A stretch of DNA of 64,000 nucleotides from Cololabis saira (taxonomy: Eukaryota > Chordata > Actinopteri > Beloniformes > Belonidae). The stretch spans positions 26,533,090 to 26,597,089 of the forward strand of contig NC_084591.1 in the NCBI RefSeq assembly GCF_033807715.1, given 5' to 3'. Below the pieces are notes generated by a model, which worked only from the letters and a program-made list of their open reading frames with translations, made no database searches and was not told the DNA's origin. A program made the translations under genes and the position numbers. Shown here one piece after another: positions 1-14,240 of this stretch (the first letter of the stretch is position 1; every line of letters begins with the position of its first letter).

Positions 1-581
1 TTAGGCTACATTGAGCTTGTTACTTTTCTTTTATCCCTTTTATCCGCGTACGCGTCAATCTCATGACATCACTGAGTGATTCTTTGAGAAAAATGTTTGT
101 TTTTGTATGTTTTGTCACAAATACACAGACTCAAACACACACAGAGTTTCTATGAGTTCATGGGCTTGTTCTAGTTCTGCCAGGTTAAAAAAGAAAAGTA
201 TAAAGGCTTGAAATTTTGTGCTTTTTTATTTTTTTATTCTGTTATTTTATTTATTTTATTATTTATTAAAATACTTGAATTTACTTTAAGATTATTTTAA
301 TTTAAGCTATTTTTTATTAATTTTAATTTATTTTATTGATTTAATTTGCCTGATGATGATTATTTTGTACTTTTGTCTGTTTGAATGATTGTGTTAAAAA
401 AATTAATCAGACGTTACTCAACAGTTACTCAGTACTTGAGTAGTTTTTTCACCAAGTACTTTTTTACTTTTACTCAAGTAATTATTTGGATGACTACTTC
501 TTACTTCTACTTGACTCATATTGTTCTGAAGTAACAGTACTTTTACTTGAGTACAATCTTTGGCTCCTCTACCCACCTCTG
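1..581. mobile_element. hAT-like element, one terminus (incomplete at left edge)
   Basis: Read on the minus strand from 581, the sequence begins CAGAGGTGGGTAG and continues with repeated ACTCAAGTAAAAGTA-like blocks (about 413-560). This is the typical subterminal pattern of Tol2-related hAT elements in fish, whose termini start with CAGAGGTG. The internal part (about 1-400) is AT-rich with no transposase reading frame, so this is probably a non-autonomous member. The opposite terminus is not visible and presumably lies left of the window, so the target duplication cannot be checked. Confidence 0.7.
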
Positions 582-2040
582 ACAGCTGCCCATGCTTTAA
601 CACATTACAACACGAAAAATCTAACACAAATTGAGGGATCAACGTCAAAATATGTAGTGACTCAAACCACGGGACTATTGCGACAATGCTTAAATAATAA
701 ACTTTCCAACAGAAATCAAGATCGCAGAAACTCAAACGAGACAAAGCGTGCTACTAAAATACAGGCGGTCGCTGTGTGTATGCTAATTCAACCTAAAGTT
801 CAGTTCAGCTTGGCAACCTCAGGGAGTAAATTGTATCTGAGAGCTAACACAGATAACATTTGCACATTCAAAGGTCCACCCTTTCTCTGCCAGTCTCACC
901 ACCCCACATTTGACACCTCCCTCCTCTACTAGACATTTTAGATAATGAAATATTCAGCGGGGAGACGGCCAGTCCCGTTACTGTGGCACACACGGAGCCC
1001 TGTTGTTTGGCACAGTCAATGTTAGCGCGCTGGTTTCTCTTGCACGGTTTGACCCTTTCTTATTGTATGCAGGCTCTCTCACAACAGCATTCGATAACAT
1101 ATCAGATTTGCTGTTAAGTTGCATAGAGCACCAAACATATGTTATTGTCCTCACAATACATCTGCTGCTATGGAGACCAAACCTCTCTCAGATGAGAAAT
1201 ACGAAGAAAAAGAGTCTCAAAAATAGTGATACACTATTATTCATCTGATCTGCCTTTTTCTCTTTCTTCCTGTTCCAATGGGGAAAGGTTTCATTTACAC
1301 AGCTAATATGTTTTTTTTTTTAAAAAGGTGCTTCTAGAGCAAAGCTCAGTTGTTTGTTTAGATGTGTAAGCAGCGTTTCATCATTCCCACTTGGTAATTA
1401 CCTGTTTCCTGTGGTTATTATTCTCCAGCACACAGCTGATCCTATCACTATTACATCTCATTTCTACTTTTCGCAGCTCCTGGCTCTGCTTTGCCCTTTA
1501 CACCCCCACCCCCATAAATGCCTGCTGCTGGGGTCAAAGGGACAGACCCTCTTCAACAAGGTAAATAGGAAAGGAGAATTGACGGAAAGGAGAGAAGGGA
1601 GGGAAAGATGGAAATGGTGGGGTGGGTACAATAATGGAAGATGGATGCCCTCTCTATCAACACCCACACACAAATTTTGTCCATTCTGCCTCTCTTGTCA
1701 AAGCGAAGAGTGCCGGGAAGGATTTGCCATCAGTAAATGATGGACATTTGTCATGCAGTGGTGCTAACAGGACAGACAGCCCAGAGCAAAGATTTAGTAG
1801 ATGCCAAAAGGGAGCTTCAAGTCTACTAAACCCTATTAGGATAGTGGGCTGGCAGTCAGACAATATTAGGCTAGTCTAGCGGCTACTGGCCAGACGTTGA
1901 CCCAACCCCGAGGCGCATGTGTGCAGCTCTGCTCTGGCAAACATGTCTTAAAATCCAAATTCAGTTTGATTCACCAAATAAAAACTGTACATCTTTTCTT
2001 TTTTTTTTTTGATAACAATATGAAATTCATGGAAAAAAAA

Positions 2041-2064
2041 TCTCTCTCTATATATATATATATA
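2041..2064. repeat. (TC)4(TA)8 microsatellite
   Basis: Four TC units followed by eight TA units, then a broken TA-rich stretch to about 2090. Confidence 0.9.
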
Positions 2065-4382
2065 GATATACAGTAGCCTATATATACATACATTTGCTGC
2101 TGCTGCTCCTTCAAAATGATGATGCAGTAACTGCTAATGTAGTCTTGATTATATTATATTGCAGCCTTTTTGTTTAAAGACTAAGCATGATAATTATGCA
2201 AAAAATAAACCATTTCAAACACAATTGTATCTGTTCTCTTAACTCACTGCCTCCCTGCATGTATCCTTTACTCACGTGTGGTTTGCCTGTGTCTTCTGCT
2301 TGTTTGGTGTCACTGTCATTTTATTGTCTACTATCCTGCAGCAGTATCTTTACTTTACAGCAGTTCAGAGTGACAAATTGCAAAGATACAAATTGATTTG
2401 TGCCCTTTAGTTGTTTTAAGGTAACTAAGACAGAGATCAAAGGATGGTGGGAGAGGAAGAAAAGGCAAAGTCAGTGTGGTTGGCTATTGAGCTGTGTCTG
2501 AAATGTGATTACATCCCAAAGATCCATACAGAATATGTAACTAAGAGCCACCATGACAGCATCCTACATCTCTCTGCATCGCACAAATGTACAAAATAAA
2601 ACCAAACTTTGCAGGATAGACAGAAAGATCTGGCATCCCCCACCTCCGCCCATCCCAAGGCTCATTTCTATCACCATCATCCTTCCTCCAACGGGTCAGG
2701 TAGTAATATCGTCACCTGTCTAATCAAATTCTGCTGTGTGTGTGACATGAATTCTCATTGCCCAAGGCTGTGCAGCCTCACAACAAGCTACGGGGCTACT
2801 GAGAGCTGTAAAAAAAAAACGTCACATACGTACTTTGGGACACACCTCCACATCTCCACATCTTTAACACTGAAAGAGGCATTCAGGTATGACTTCCCGG
2901 GCTTGCTCTTTCAATCAGTCTGTCTATCTGTGCAAAGTGCTCCTCTTCTCTTCATGGTTAGCAGCAAGTCCCTCGAGTGCAGCAGGTTTCTGGTTAATTA
3001 GAGAGTGGATGGGACAGATTGACAGCGGCTGATCCAGACTGTCACCCAGATGTGGTCAAGTCTTAATCCAACACAACGACTAACCCTTCAGTCCTCAGCC
3101 AAGATTAACATCACAGATGCATGACAGCCATAACGTAATTATGCAGGAAAATACACAAATCCCTAAACAGGCCTCCATCCTTCAGGAGAAGTGAGGCCTC
3201 TGCCGATCGTGAGCTGTCCCTTCTCAGATCATCAAACTCGTGTCTCTCTATTTGCCCCAGCGTGCTGCCTTCCTGCTGTGTCTTCAAACACTCTTAACAC
3301 TGTTTGTCACGCTGGATTCTACCCTGACAAGAATTACAAATATGACCATGCAAAGCAAAAACAGCAGGTTGATTATTGCCTTGCGAAAGTATTAGGACAA
3401 ATAACCTAATCACTAACTAGACTCTTTGCCGGGGAGACAGACATGACTGTGCTGATGCAGTGTGCGGGAAGAAATAAACCTTTAAGAAGGACAAGTTAAA
3501 TCCCTTTTTCTGTCTAAAACTAACAGTAAATGGTGAAAATAAACCAAGTTGCTGTTCAGATAACCACAGTCATTTTACTAGTACTCACTGCTATTTGTGT
3601 TAACTGGGAATACAGCATGTACTCCTATCTTTGTGCAGGAAACAGTAATAAGAGCTGTCTTGAAAAACAATAAGTCACAATGACAGGTAATTAATTTGGC
3701 CAAGCAACATTGCCCTGCAGTCATTTGTAAGTATAGCCACAGTTAATCACCTCTCAATGACAATATATGCCCCTGCATTGTTTTCCTTCCTGTGTCAAAT
3801 AGAGAGCGTTAATTTTCTCCCATCTCTATACAGCCTATGACAAACAATGAAGGCATGCTCAGCATTTAAAATGCCATACATTTTTTAATGGAAGGAAAAC
3901 AATTACTGTACAGCAACAATCAATATGCTGTTATCCCTTTCATGTAGCCGTACTTGAGGATTCAATTATTGTAGACAAAATGACATTATTTCTGCAGCCA
4001 CGGCCTTTCTGGAGGAGACAGCAGACACGCTGATTCTCCCCGAACAGTAATTCGAACAAACCTCAAGATTCAGGACCTGCTGCTTCATTGTTGTGTCCAC
4101 TATCAAAGCACGGGAGAGGAATCTCATATGTTTAAGCTTCTGACCGGGAAAGGGAGAATCTGAAGTGGTTTTTCTTCACAAGGCTTTTCTTCATCACTGT
4201 GAAGAGATTATCAAAAGGCTGAAATAAGAGGACGGGGGCAGATTAATCACCTGCTGGTGGGTTTTACTGATTTTTGCTGACCAGTGATCAGTTCACACAG
4301 TTCTTAAAAAGAAAAATTGGAATTAGCCAAAACCAGAATGTAGCAGAAATTGATTCTTATAAGAAACAGGAGTGCAATTAAC

Positions 4383-4415
<33 letters not shown>
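4383..4415. repeat. (AT)12 followed by a short (AC) run
   Basis: Uninterrupted AT dinucleotides to 4406, then ACACACACA. Confidence 0.9.
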
Positions 4416-7400
4416 GTATATCAGTGTCATCAGTAAAGCAGCAAATCCTCACAGAGAAAACGTGGAACTCATATAGTTTGCACATTTTTGCTGGATGAAT
4501 AATTCAGCCACAAGAAAATAATACGTGAAGACAATAGCACTTCCTGACTGCAGTTTAATCTAACTATGATTACACATAGCTAAAAACACATGTGAGACAT
4601 AACCCTGAAGTCAATAAGTCAAAATGTCCATGATAGGTCCAACTTTATATTATTGTATTATTATCATTAGAACCCATAAAAAACTGATGCACAGGGGGGA
4701 AAAGGTCCTCTTTACAAGCTCAATGATAAAGTTAAAAAGACCTGATAGCACCGTCTGAGATTGGAGGCCTTTGCTCTTGGCAGAGTAATGACAGAGACTG
4801 TTCAACTCTTTCATGAATGCAGAAAGAATTTTTCATTTTTATAACATGACTTACAGCCTGGCCAGCAAATATGCTTTCATCATGGACTGTTTGTGATAAA
4901 GACATTCCACACCGCTATGCATGTCCTTTGATAGCTCTATAACAGATAATTGTCTTTCTTAACCAGGTGTTTTCCTGTCTATGCTTACTTTGCCCGGAGG
5001 GAGAACTGTCCCCTCAGTGAACACACACAACAAAGGCATTCTGCCTTGCAATATTTCCTTTTGTTTTGGAGTTGGAGGCAAGAGTGAAAAAATAAAAATA
5101 AACTATGGAGCTGCAGCTTTGGAGGTGCCTGCTGGAGTTTAAGCGTATTTTAACTTAGTCGTAAGCATGCCAAATGTACAGTTTCTCAGGAAAGAAATCA
5201 AATTACACAAAGGCCGTACACATGAATCCTCGTTATTTCCCCCTTTTCTCCTTTTCTTCCCCTCTCTCAAGTTTGCGAGTGCTGTGACAGTGCTGCTGGA
5301 AGGAGTCCAAAAGGACACAGTGTGAAATGTACACAGCCCTGACCTCCCAGACACCCCGATACAGCCAATCAGACCACTTCTTTCTGACACATAGGGCACC
5401 ATAATTGGCTGGCGGATGGGAGATGTGACCAGTGGGGATTCAAGTGGCGGTAAAAAGTGAGGGGGACAAGCGGGGGGGTGGGAGGGGGAACGAAGTAGTG
5501 GCGTTGCACGTCCTTTTTGCACTTTAACCGACCTTTTGCCCAAGACGGGACATGAAATCTCCAGAACAAAAGTGAATTGTCGAGCCCTCCTGGCACGCTT
5601 GCCTTCAATAAAGCTGATCTTAACTGACTGGCACGCCAACCGAACCTTAAGGGAGGCGGCTTGTTGTAATCTGGTACTCTCCCACACTGAAGACATCTCC
5701 TACAAGTCTGCAGAGTGTCAGTTGAACCGTCAAACCGGAACTGATTCGGAAAAGTCGCTCCTTTCCCCTTGGAGATGGTCATAAACAACACTGCATGTAT
5801 AAATAAAAACATGCTCATAAGCCGACATGCACACGGAGGCAAGGAAAAACAGAAATGCGTCCCCGAATTATATATGTGCTCCCTTCCTTTTAGCTAGATG
5901 GATGTGGACGTACCCTTTTCCGAGACATTACCACTTACAGCTGCATACCCAGAGCCTTCGCTATCTGCAGCACGATCCGGACTCACATCAGCCACATTCC
6001 GCATGTCTCCCCAAGGACCGAGGGGGCGCTTTTACAGCTGGGCATTAGGCTTGGCTGCGTCACGTTGTTGCACACCCCCGAAACAGAACATATCCTTCTT
6101 TCACCCCCGACATCAGAGTTTCAAATTGTGCAGTGGGAGAAAGTGTCCCGCTCTGGCTCCCATCAGCTCACTCACAAGTTTACATAATGAGGTTAGAAGG
6201 AAGTGTCGGAGGCCACAACAGTGGATCAAGATGAAAAAAAGAAAAAAAAAAGAGCTGGCAGAATGTTAATGAGTTCTTTTGAAATTGCACTACTGGTGCG
6301 TGTGATGTGATTTTTACACTCTTAAACAGCAGCGATTTCTTTTTTAGCGTACGTCATCTTGACGAGAGTAAAAAGACATGTCAGTAAACAGAGTACATAA
6401 TCTAATAACATCTGTGACTGCGAGCCTATCTTGTTGCCAGCAAGCAGCTACAGCGGTCGATATATGAAACCAGCCTCATAATGCAATAAATAAATGTATG
6501 AGACAAGGAGGAAAGCCCCACAGAAAGAAAATCCCGGTGAGACTGCAAGGAGGGATCATCGAAACTTCATTTCAAGGATCAAATGCCTTCTTGAATCAGT
6601 CCTCTGTTCCTAAACTATCAAAGATGATACAGATTTGACTGAAACAGCATGACATTCCTGTAGTTTACATCTGTGATTAGACATAAACACATTTCCTTCA
6701 GCCTCAATTGCTATTGAATAAACGGAGCTGCATACAGTTATACCTATATATTGAAAAAAAAAGACATGTCTTCTTCCTGTTTACCTAGTTTCACTGCATA
6801 CTAGACAGGAAATCTGACTCCTCTACATTCACATATATCTGAATGCGAGTGTGCTATTTTTTGTGTTATTTGTTGTATGTTTCTGTAATTACTAAAGGCC
6901 AGGTTGTGTTTCATAATTTCTGTAAATGCTACGCAGCACATGCGTCCGACTGCACACATCCCGGGCCGTTTACATATCTGTAATAGAGGAAGCTTGTCTC
7001 CCACTATAGATGCTCCTCCAGCGCTCCCCGAGAGCGTGAATAACGCATGCTTGTCTGCACAAATGTGCATCCGCACACACTCCGCATCTCTGATGAACTG
7101 ACAGAAAAACTATATCTATTAAGGGGCAAGAGATGAGATGCCCTGAATATGGAGAGGCAGGGTGACAATGGACATAGGTTGTAGGCAGAAAAGCAACTCC
7201 CTCCCTCGTCCCTCCCTCCACTGACGCAGACATAAAGTGCATCACTCTCCTCTAAGAGATCTGTTTATTTCAGACCTGTGACACAAAAGCCACAGCAGCA
7301 TGCAGGCTTATCTCTTCACATCCCTTGAAACGCAGCGCAGCCCCCAAAGAGCTCCCTAGTGCTCCACATGCCACTTTCAATTAGTTCCACAAAGAGAGTC

Positions 7401-8564
7401 TTCTGCTACCAATAGGAAGATGGGAGCTCATTACTGAATTCCTCTCAACTTTGAAATATAGATCAGGAGACTGCGTTTGACTTCTCGAGGTCTTCAATGT
7501 GCCACTTGGCGACCGTGCCTCACCGGTCTGGAGCGGATGAGGACAGAGTGCCGTCTCTTGGATTAGCCTCTCCTCAGGTTTTTAACAGCCCCTGCAGCTT
7601 ACCCTCCCCTATCTCGCCATTAGTTCAGCGCATACTCGTTTTTTTCTCCCCCTTTGCGTTCTTACCACTCCATCTTTCTATCTCCCTTTTCACTAAATAG
7701 GCTCCCTGAAGCCACAGCTCTCTACATTGAACTCACAACTGGAAAAATACCGGTTTCAATAATCTGATGAGCGTCTTAGAAATGAAACAGGGTAGGAAAT
7801 GTGAGTATGATATCGCGCGGCGACAGAGATTCAGAGAAAGGCTGATAAGGCAATGCAAATTCATTCAGGTATTCTCATGAATCAAAAGCTTAGCATAACT
7901 GCAACGGAGGGTGTTTTTATGGATAATAATTGTGGCACAGCAATTCCTGAAGGTTAATTTAACATCCTCAAATCGTGAGGTTCCAAAATATCCAGTCAAA
8001 ACAGCTATAATATGACTGTTACTAAAGACATACTTCCCAAATTTGAAATATCTAGTACAGAGACACGTAGCCAGTAGCAGTATCATAAAGCATGGCTGGC
8101 AGCTCTATTCACCCTGAGATTAACTAGTCAGGAGGGATCTATTTCTTATCTGGCCCAAGCAGAAAATACAGCAGCCACAATGATGCAGTGATGCTAGTTC
8201 ACCGATTCACCCAAAAACACGCAATCGCACATAGCTGTTTGCTTTTTGACGGATAATCCCGATACCCACACGTACTCTAGGCCTCCACGCTTAAAAGCCT
8301 GTGATTTGTGAGGAGGGTCCTTGCAGCCGCGTCACCTCACATATGAACGTGGCGCGACATCTCACATCTGAATCTGCAGCGCGGAAAAAATGTTTATACC
8401 TTCAGTTAACAAACTCCATTAGTGCTATTCTCTGCGGACCGCCATCAGCCGTGAAACAAACAGCGTGTTAATTAGGAGCTGCTCGCTGGAGCTGTAGAAG
8501 TTGACCAATAGGGATCATACAGGAAAGAGATACCGGATACTTTCATTTTGCAGACATGTATATG

Positions 8565-8586
8565 TATATATATATATATATATATT
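8565..8586. repeat. (TA)11 microsatellite
   Basis: TA units after a TATATG lead-in. No gene is nearby. Confidence 0.88.
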
Positions 8587-9934
8587 CATATAGGAAAAAA
8601 GGAAATGAAATCTCTTTCCTGTCAATAAATCAGACTGTACGTATCAGAAACAAAAGGTGTTCAGAACGACCACTGAAAATTCAGCCCTGTAAGCTGGTTA
8701 GACAGAGAGGAGGGGGGGAGAGAAAGGGATAGGAAGGGAGGAGTGGGTGGCTGTATGTATGGAAGTAGAAGAGGGGTTTTGATACTGTCTGAATTGCTTT
8801 CTATGCAAATCACAACAATCACAGGAAATGCCTGGGCCTTGGCTCCAGCTAATTGCCACAGCAATAACAAAGGAGGGCTTCCTTTGAGCAGAGAGGCAAA
8901 TTAAACATTAGTTTAGGGTTTTTTTCTTGGAGGCCGAGGGATGTTATAATTACCAAGAAACCAACACATCAGCAGTTTGCACGCCACGCGTCCCACTCCT
9001 GCAGCCTGGCGGAGGAAAACAAATGTATCTCATATTCTGGCACAATATTCTTTTTTTGGGGGGGCGGGTGTTAGAAGAGAGGAGCAGCAGAAATGAGATG
9101 GAAGGGGGTGTAAGGCAGTGAAGGGCATGGAAAGGGATGAGAGTGGAAAAGGCAGGGGTTGGGGGGGAGGACAGAAATAAAGACAGACATGGGGGGGTGA
9201 TAAGGGGGAAAGTAGGTTCAGAATGATTTCCAAACCACTCAATAGTCAAAGTGAGGCCTCAAAATGTACGCCATCTTATCAGCATACTGACCCCACCCAC
9301 CCACCCCCAAGGTTCTTCTTCCTCAGTATCATCAGCTACTCTGCAAAGGACAACATCAACCTCATTTCTCATCAAATGTTTGCCTAAATGTCACAACAGC
9401 AATGAAATGAGAAGAGAGAACAATTGATGCTTCACTCGTTGTGCAAATGTGTTTAGCCACACAGCACAATCCCTACAAGGGTTAAGTCTCTAAGCAGGTC
9501 GTTAATTTGCATTTGTACAGCGGAGCGTAATGCAGGCACGTACAAGGCTTGGTCTCGCTGAGATATGACCCCATGGAAACTTCCATGGATCTCCAGAGAC
9601 CCTGCTCCAGTCGGGATGGACAACATCAGGCCCTGAGCCATGTGACCTGTCCTGGATGGCTGGTTCTATTGCATTTTATTGGTTTAATCTACGTTTGAGG
9701 GCAGTGGCAAAGCACCCAGTCCATCTAACCTAAATGTTCATTCAAAAGGCCTGCCTCTCCCTCCAGCTAGACCCTGTCCTTTATCTGTCTATATGTCTAT
9801 CCGTCTCCTTCTTACCAATCCACTTCCTTGTTATTTGTCCATCTGTCTGGATTTAGACTCATTCTATATGCTTTTCTGACTCTTTCTAGGGTTTGTGTGC
9901 TTGTTTGCCCAAAAGGCAACAATCCCCCTTAAAC

Positions 9935-9938
<4 letters not shown>

Positions 9939-9996
<58 letters not shown>
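9939..9996. repeat. (TG)29 microsatellite
   Basis: Uninterrupted TG dinucleotides for 58 bases. Apparent open frames through it on both strands are Cys-Val or Thr-His runs and are not genes. Confidence 0.95.
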
Positions 9997-9998
<2 letters not shown>

Positions 9999-11075
9999 CT
10001 CATACGAGCCACTGCCCATGCCCTGGAAATGTAATCATCCCGCACGGTTAGATGTTTGTGCGTATACACACAGATGTGCATACAGAAGTGCAAACAGCAA
10101 GCCATGTACACAAACAAAAGGAGTCCGACCCAACTATGATAAGAGTCACGGCCCTGTGGTTGCTATGAGCTCTTGTAGGGATTTATATTCAAAAAGCAAA
10201 GATTTTGGCATTGTATTAGTCACACAAGGCTAACCTCTGTTTCACACAAGGACATGTGCATATATGCACTCACTCACACACACGCACAAACACAAATCCC
10301 TCCATGTCAGCATGCCAAACTCATAAAACACTCATTCACTAATTGGCACATTCTGGTAGTAATTTTGCTAGTTTCTATCATAAAAGAAACTTTTTCTTTA
10401 CCCCAATTACCTTTCCATGTTTATGTAATAGGGCTTGTTATTTTCTGACTTTTAATATCTCCTCTCATATAACTATAAGCTATGTGAATAACAGCCTTAA
10501 TAGACCACAGGTCCTCAAGGATTTGTTACTTTTATGGAAACCAGGGCTGCGGTGATGCAGTCCTTCTGAGCAACACAGAACGGTGACATCACTTAATTGC
10601 ATATACTGGATCGGGATCATGTCAGGCATAAGAGAGATTATGACACGAGGGCAGACTGGGCTAGCAAGAGGGACAAAGCAGTGTTTCTGAGACCAGCATT
10701 AATGGGTAGAAGGAATTACATCACTGTGGTTGTGTTATGTAAAACTTTAAACGAAAAAAAAAATGCTCTAAGCCTTCCTGAAGCAATATTCAGAGGGAGA
10801 TAACTTCTTAACAGAGATGGCCTTTATAGCTTGACTACAGAGTTACTGATCGTGCCCAGGTAAATGATAAGCATCAAGGGCAACCTTCAAGATACTGTAT
10901 GTAGGATGAGAGTCAACTTTTGCATCATCATGTATTCCAGATGTAGATCAAATTTTGGTGGTAAAATGAGGAGACATGCAAGTGAGGCAGCACTGAAGGG
11001 GGTGTAAGATTCCCATCACCTCATCACTGGGTCTAAAGACTATCCCATAGAGGAGGCACAGAAACCCAGGGTGTG

Positions 11076-11078
<3 letters not shown>

Positions 11079-11119
<41 letters not shown>
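11079..11119. repeat. (GT)n microsatellite flanked by a G-run
   Basis: About twenty GT units followed by TTGGGGGGGG (11119-11128). Confidence 0.93.
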
Positions 11120-11120
<1 letters not shown>

Positions 11121-14100
11121 GGGGGGGGTGATCAAAGCCCGAGTGATCCAGTAGCTGTTACATCAAGCCCAGCCTGCTCTCCTACTGTGGGGCCTCCTGT
11201 TATGATGCCGGCAACAGGGAAGAGGAGGAATACAAAATAGTGACCTGGTCCTATCTACTGTCCAGATCTTTAGCCAGGATTGAATCTGCCCCCTCTGCAA
11301 GCACATTTGCATCCCATTAATTTCCATTTGACCGCACTCGCATGTTTGTTTTTTTTTGCAGGCCACATGCATAGTCATGAGCTGCACATGCCCTCACCAA
11401 ATAGGATCAAGATGCACAACATTCACAAATAGGTAGTAGTTTGTTCTGTTTTGTTTTTTCCGAATTATCATGGCATTTCTATTTTAATTTTTTTTACATG
11501 AGGCTAGAAAGTTCCGATAAATCTCATCCATCTGCTTTCTGATGTCCCTCCTATATTAAGCTTGTTTAAAAAAAATCAGTAAAATGAAGCTAGATTTTTT
11601 TCTGCTCTCTGGACCACCCGCTTCTGGAGATGAAGCAAGAAGACAGACACTATTGGACCTTGTTTTTCTTCCCTCATGGGAAAAGCATCTCAACAGGCCT
11701 GCTATTGACTACACCTACCAGGAGAGGGAGTGGGTCAATGTAACAGAAAGCAGGGGACCATTTTGAACTACTTAACTATAATCAGTAAATGCACCCTGGT
11801 CGCAATTAGTGCAAGGCCACCCTGAGAGCCCTTGTTTTACTCACAGCTCTGTCTTCATTTTATTCTGCTCAACAAAAACCTGGTAATGCAAATAGTAATT
11901 TTCACATTCAGCGTAATATTGAGAAATAAAGTGGGAGATGTGCTGTCCTCACTTTGTTTCAAATGCAAAGATCCTTTTAAAACTGGACTCTTATGGTGAA
12001 AAACGGTCATCTCCTCTTGATTCAATAATACGCTCTTTGTCATTTTCGTTGCATCCTCAGCTGTCTGTTCAGAATCTAAAAGAGGATTTATGACCTGTTC
12101 TCATTTGCTCCAGCAGCTGGTTTTATACAGTTCGCCTCACAAGATGGCTTCTTTTCCAGACTTTCAAGACTTTAGCGTGTTAGACGAATTACAGAGAGAA
12201 GAGAACAAGCTTTTCTGAACTGAAAACAAAGATGAGACAGAACAGAAATGTGACAGGTTGCCGGTGCCCTGCACTGAGCCTCTCACATGCACCGATACAC
12301 TCCTCAAATCATTTATGATTCACTGCACTTAGTCATCCATTCTTCTGCTTTTCCCCCTGCTCCCGTGAAGAAAAGGCAAACAAAAAAAAAGACAGACATA
12401 AGAAGGGCACGCAAACAAACAGACGGCCTTTTTAACTGATGCTGGCATTTCTGTGGAACAGGTGTTGCACTTATGATTGATTTGAGCTGCAGAGCACATT
12501 TAAGATTCAAAGAGGAGAATCGAGCACAGAAAATGTGCGCGTGAGCTCAAATATTCGGTTAAACTCTCTCCTCCTGCAGGAGCGCTTGTTTTTTGACACA
12601 TTTAAGATCAACAGACTTAACTCCGTCAGCAGGATGGGTGTTTGCTGTGCATGTGGGGACAGATATCTCAGAGCAGCGTACACCTGTTAGCGTATGCAAC
12701 CACACACAAAGGAAGGAACAATAGAGTATGACCTTCTTTTCCCCTAACCGCCAGATCATGCGCTAAAAGGAAAGAAGATGCACATTTGCACATCATTTGA
12801 AAGGATTCTGTGTCATAAAACATGCTTGCGTTCTGCACAGAAAGAGATTCAAATATTTCTCTATCTATCTTATAAATTGAATGCATCTCACTGCCTCGGG
12901 GGCTGCTGAGTGTTCTCAAACATGCTCGAGCAAAGCCTCTGCTCACACAGTCAACGGCTGCATCCAAAAGCACTGCACTGTCACATATATTAAAGCACTT
13001 TAGTCTTATGGCCCGCTTTTGGGAGGGATGAGGCTTTGAGATCCAGAGCCTTGAGATGTGATGATTGAAATGCCAGGCAGATCTGCACAAGGGACATAGG
13101 TCAGGATAAAGGAAATGAAGAGCGGAAGGGAGGGATGGACAGAAGCAAGGGGACATTGGAAGGAGAGAGGCAGGGTGGGAGGTTTTAGAGAGTGTGACAA
13201 CTGATGGAAACTTGTAAAAAGAAGGAAGGGGGAAAAGGAGGAAGAGGGGTTGGGATCCCTAATGAAAGGTCCCTGCCGTTTTCTCAGCTGTTCTTTTCTG
13301 TGACCTCAGCAGTTCTCTGCTTGAACTCTGCTTTAACTCAACAGGCCCGCTTTCTTTTCTCTTCACATGTTGGATATGGGACACGACCGCACTCGGAAAC
13401 CACATCTTTGCCACTGACTCAGAGCTGAAGTGTAACCCTGCAAATAACAACGTTGGTCCGGGACCTCAGGCGCTTGGGAGCTTTGTGCTCTTCTCGCACT
13501 GAGATGAGCTACGCCAAGAAATTGCCACCCTTAGTGACACAGAAAGGATGAAAGGACTAGTTTAGTGACATTCAGTTTTACCATCTTAAACCTCCTTCAA
13601 AACAAAACACACCTGAGCACATCAATGTGCCAAAGACTTTAACAATAAATTAGAAGGAGTTGTAAGGGAGGCAAGAAATTTCGTCAAGAAAAGCTATAAC
13701 TCAAAGCCAATAATAATAGCATTGTCACGGCTAAAATCTATATTTTTCTGCACAGAAAGGGAGCAAAGAAACATACACAGCTGGTAACAGATAAAAGCCA
13801 ATTTAGGTTTCTTTGTGTAACTGAGAGCTTCGGTTGGACCACAGGTCCCCGTGGAACAAAGACAGAGGCGAGCGAGGCAGAAAGAGGAACAGATCGAGCT
13901 CACAAGAGGGATGGGGAAGGTGACAGAGGGGCTGGGGAGGAGGAGGTTGATAGGGTGTACAGACCAGACCCACCTGGGCAAACAATAGCAGTGAGATGAG
14001 AGCGTGGCTCAAGGGCCCTCCGTGTCCTGAAAGTGCACAGCTGTCGGTCGGAGGGCAGATCAAAACAGTCCTGATCTAGTTCAGGTGTTGGACCTTAGGA

Positions 14101-14240
14101 GGCGAGCCAACAAGAGCTTCGGTCGCCGTGACAATTCTTTTTAGGAATCAAGAATTGATGCATGTTAAGGTGTTTTTCACCATTTTTAACAAAAAAAAGA
14201 ACAAATAATGTTTGAAACTACTTGCATGAACTTTTAAAAG

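Noticed and set aside
1464..1740. Overlapping frames on both strands near 1354-1879
   Set aside because: CT/GA-biased low-complexity sequence with no protein features.
5139..6269. Overlapping open frames on both strands (up to 185 codons)
   Set aside because: Pro/Ser/Arg-rich, no recognisable domain, no codon pattern or splice sites. Overlapping frames in both directions suggest chance openness in a GC-richer patch.
9895..10233. Open frames through CA/TG runs here and at 22254-22616, 52584-53004, 54477-54704 and 55011-55441
   Set aside because: Poly(Thr-His) or poly(Cys-Val) translation of microsatellites.
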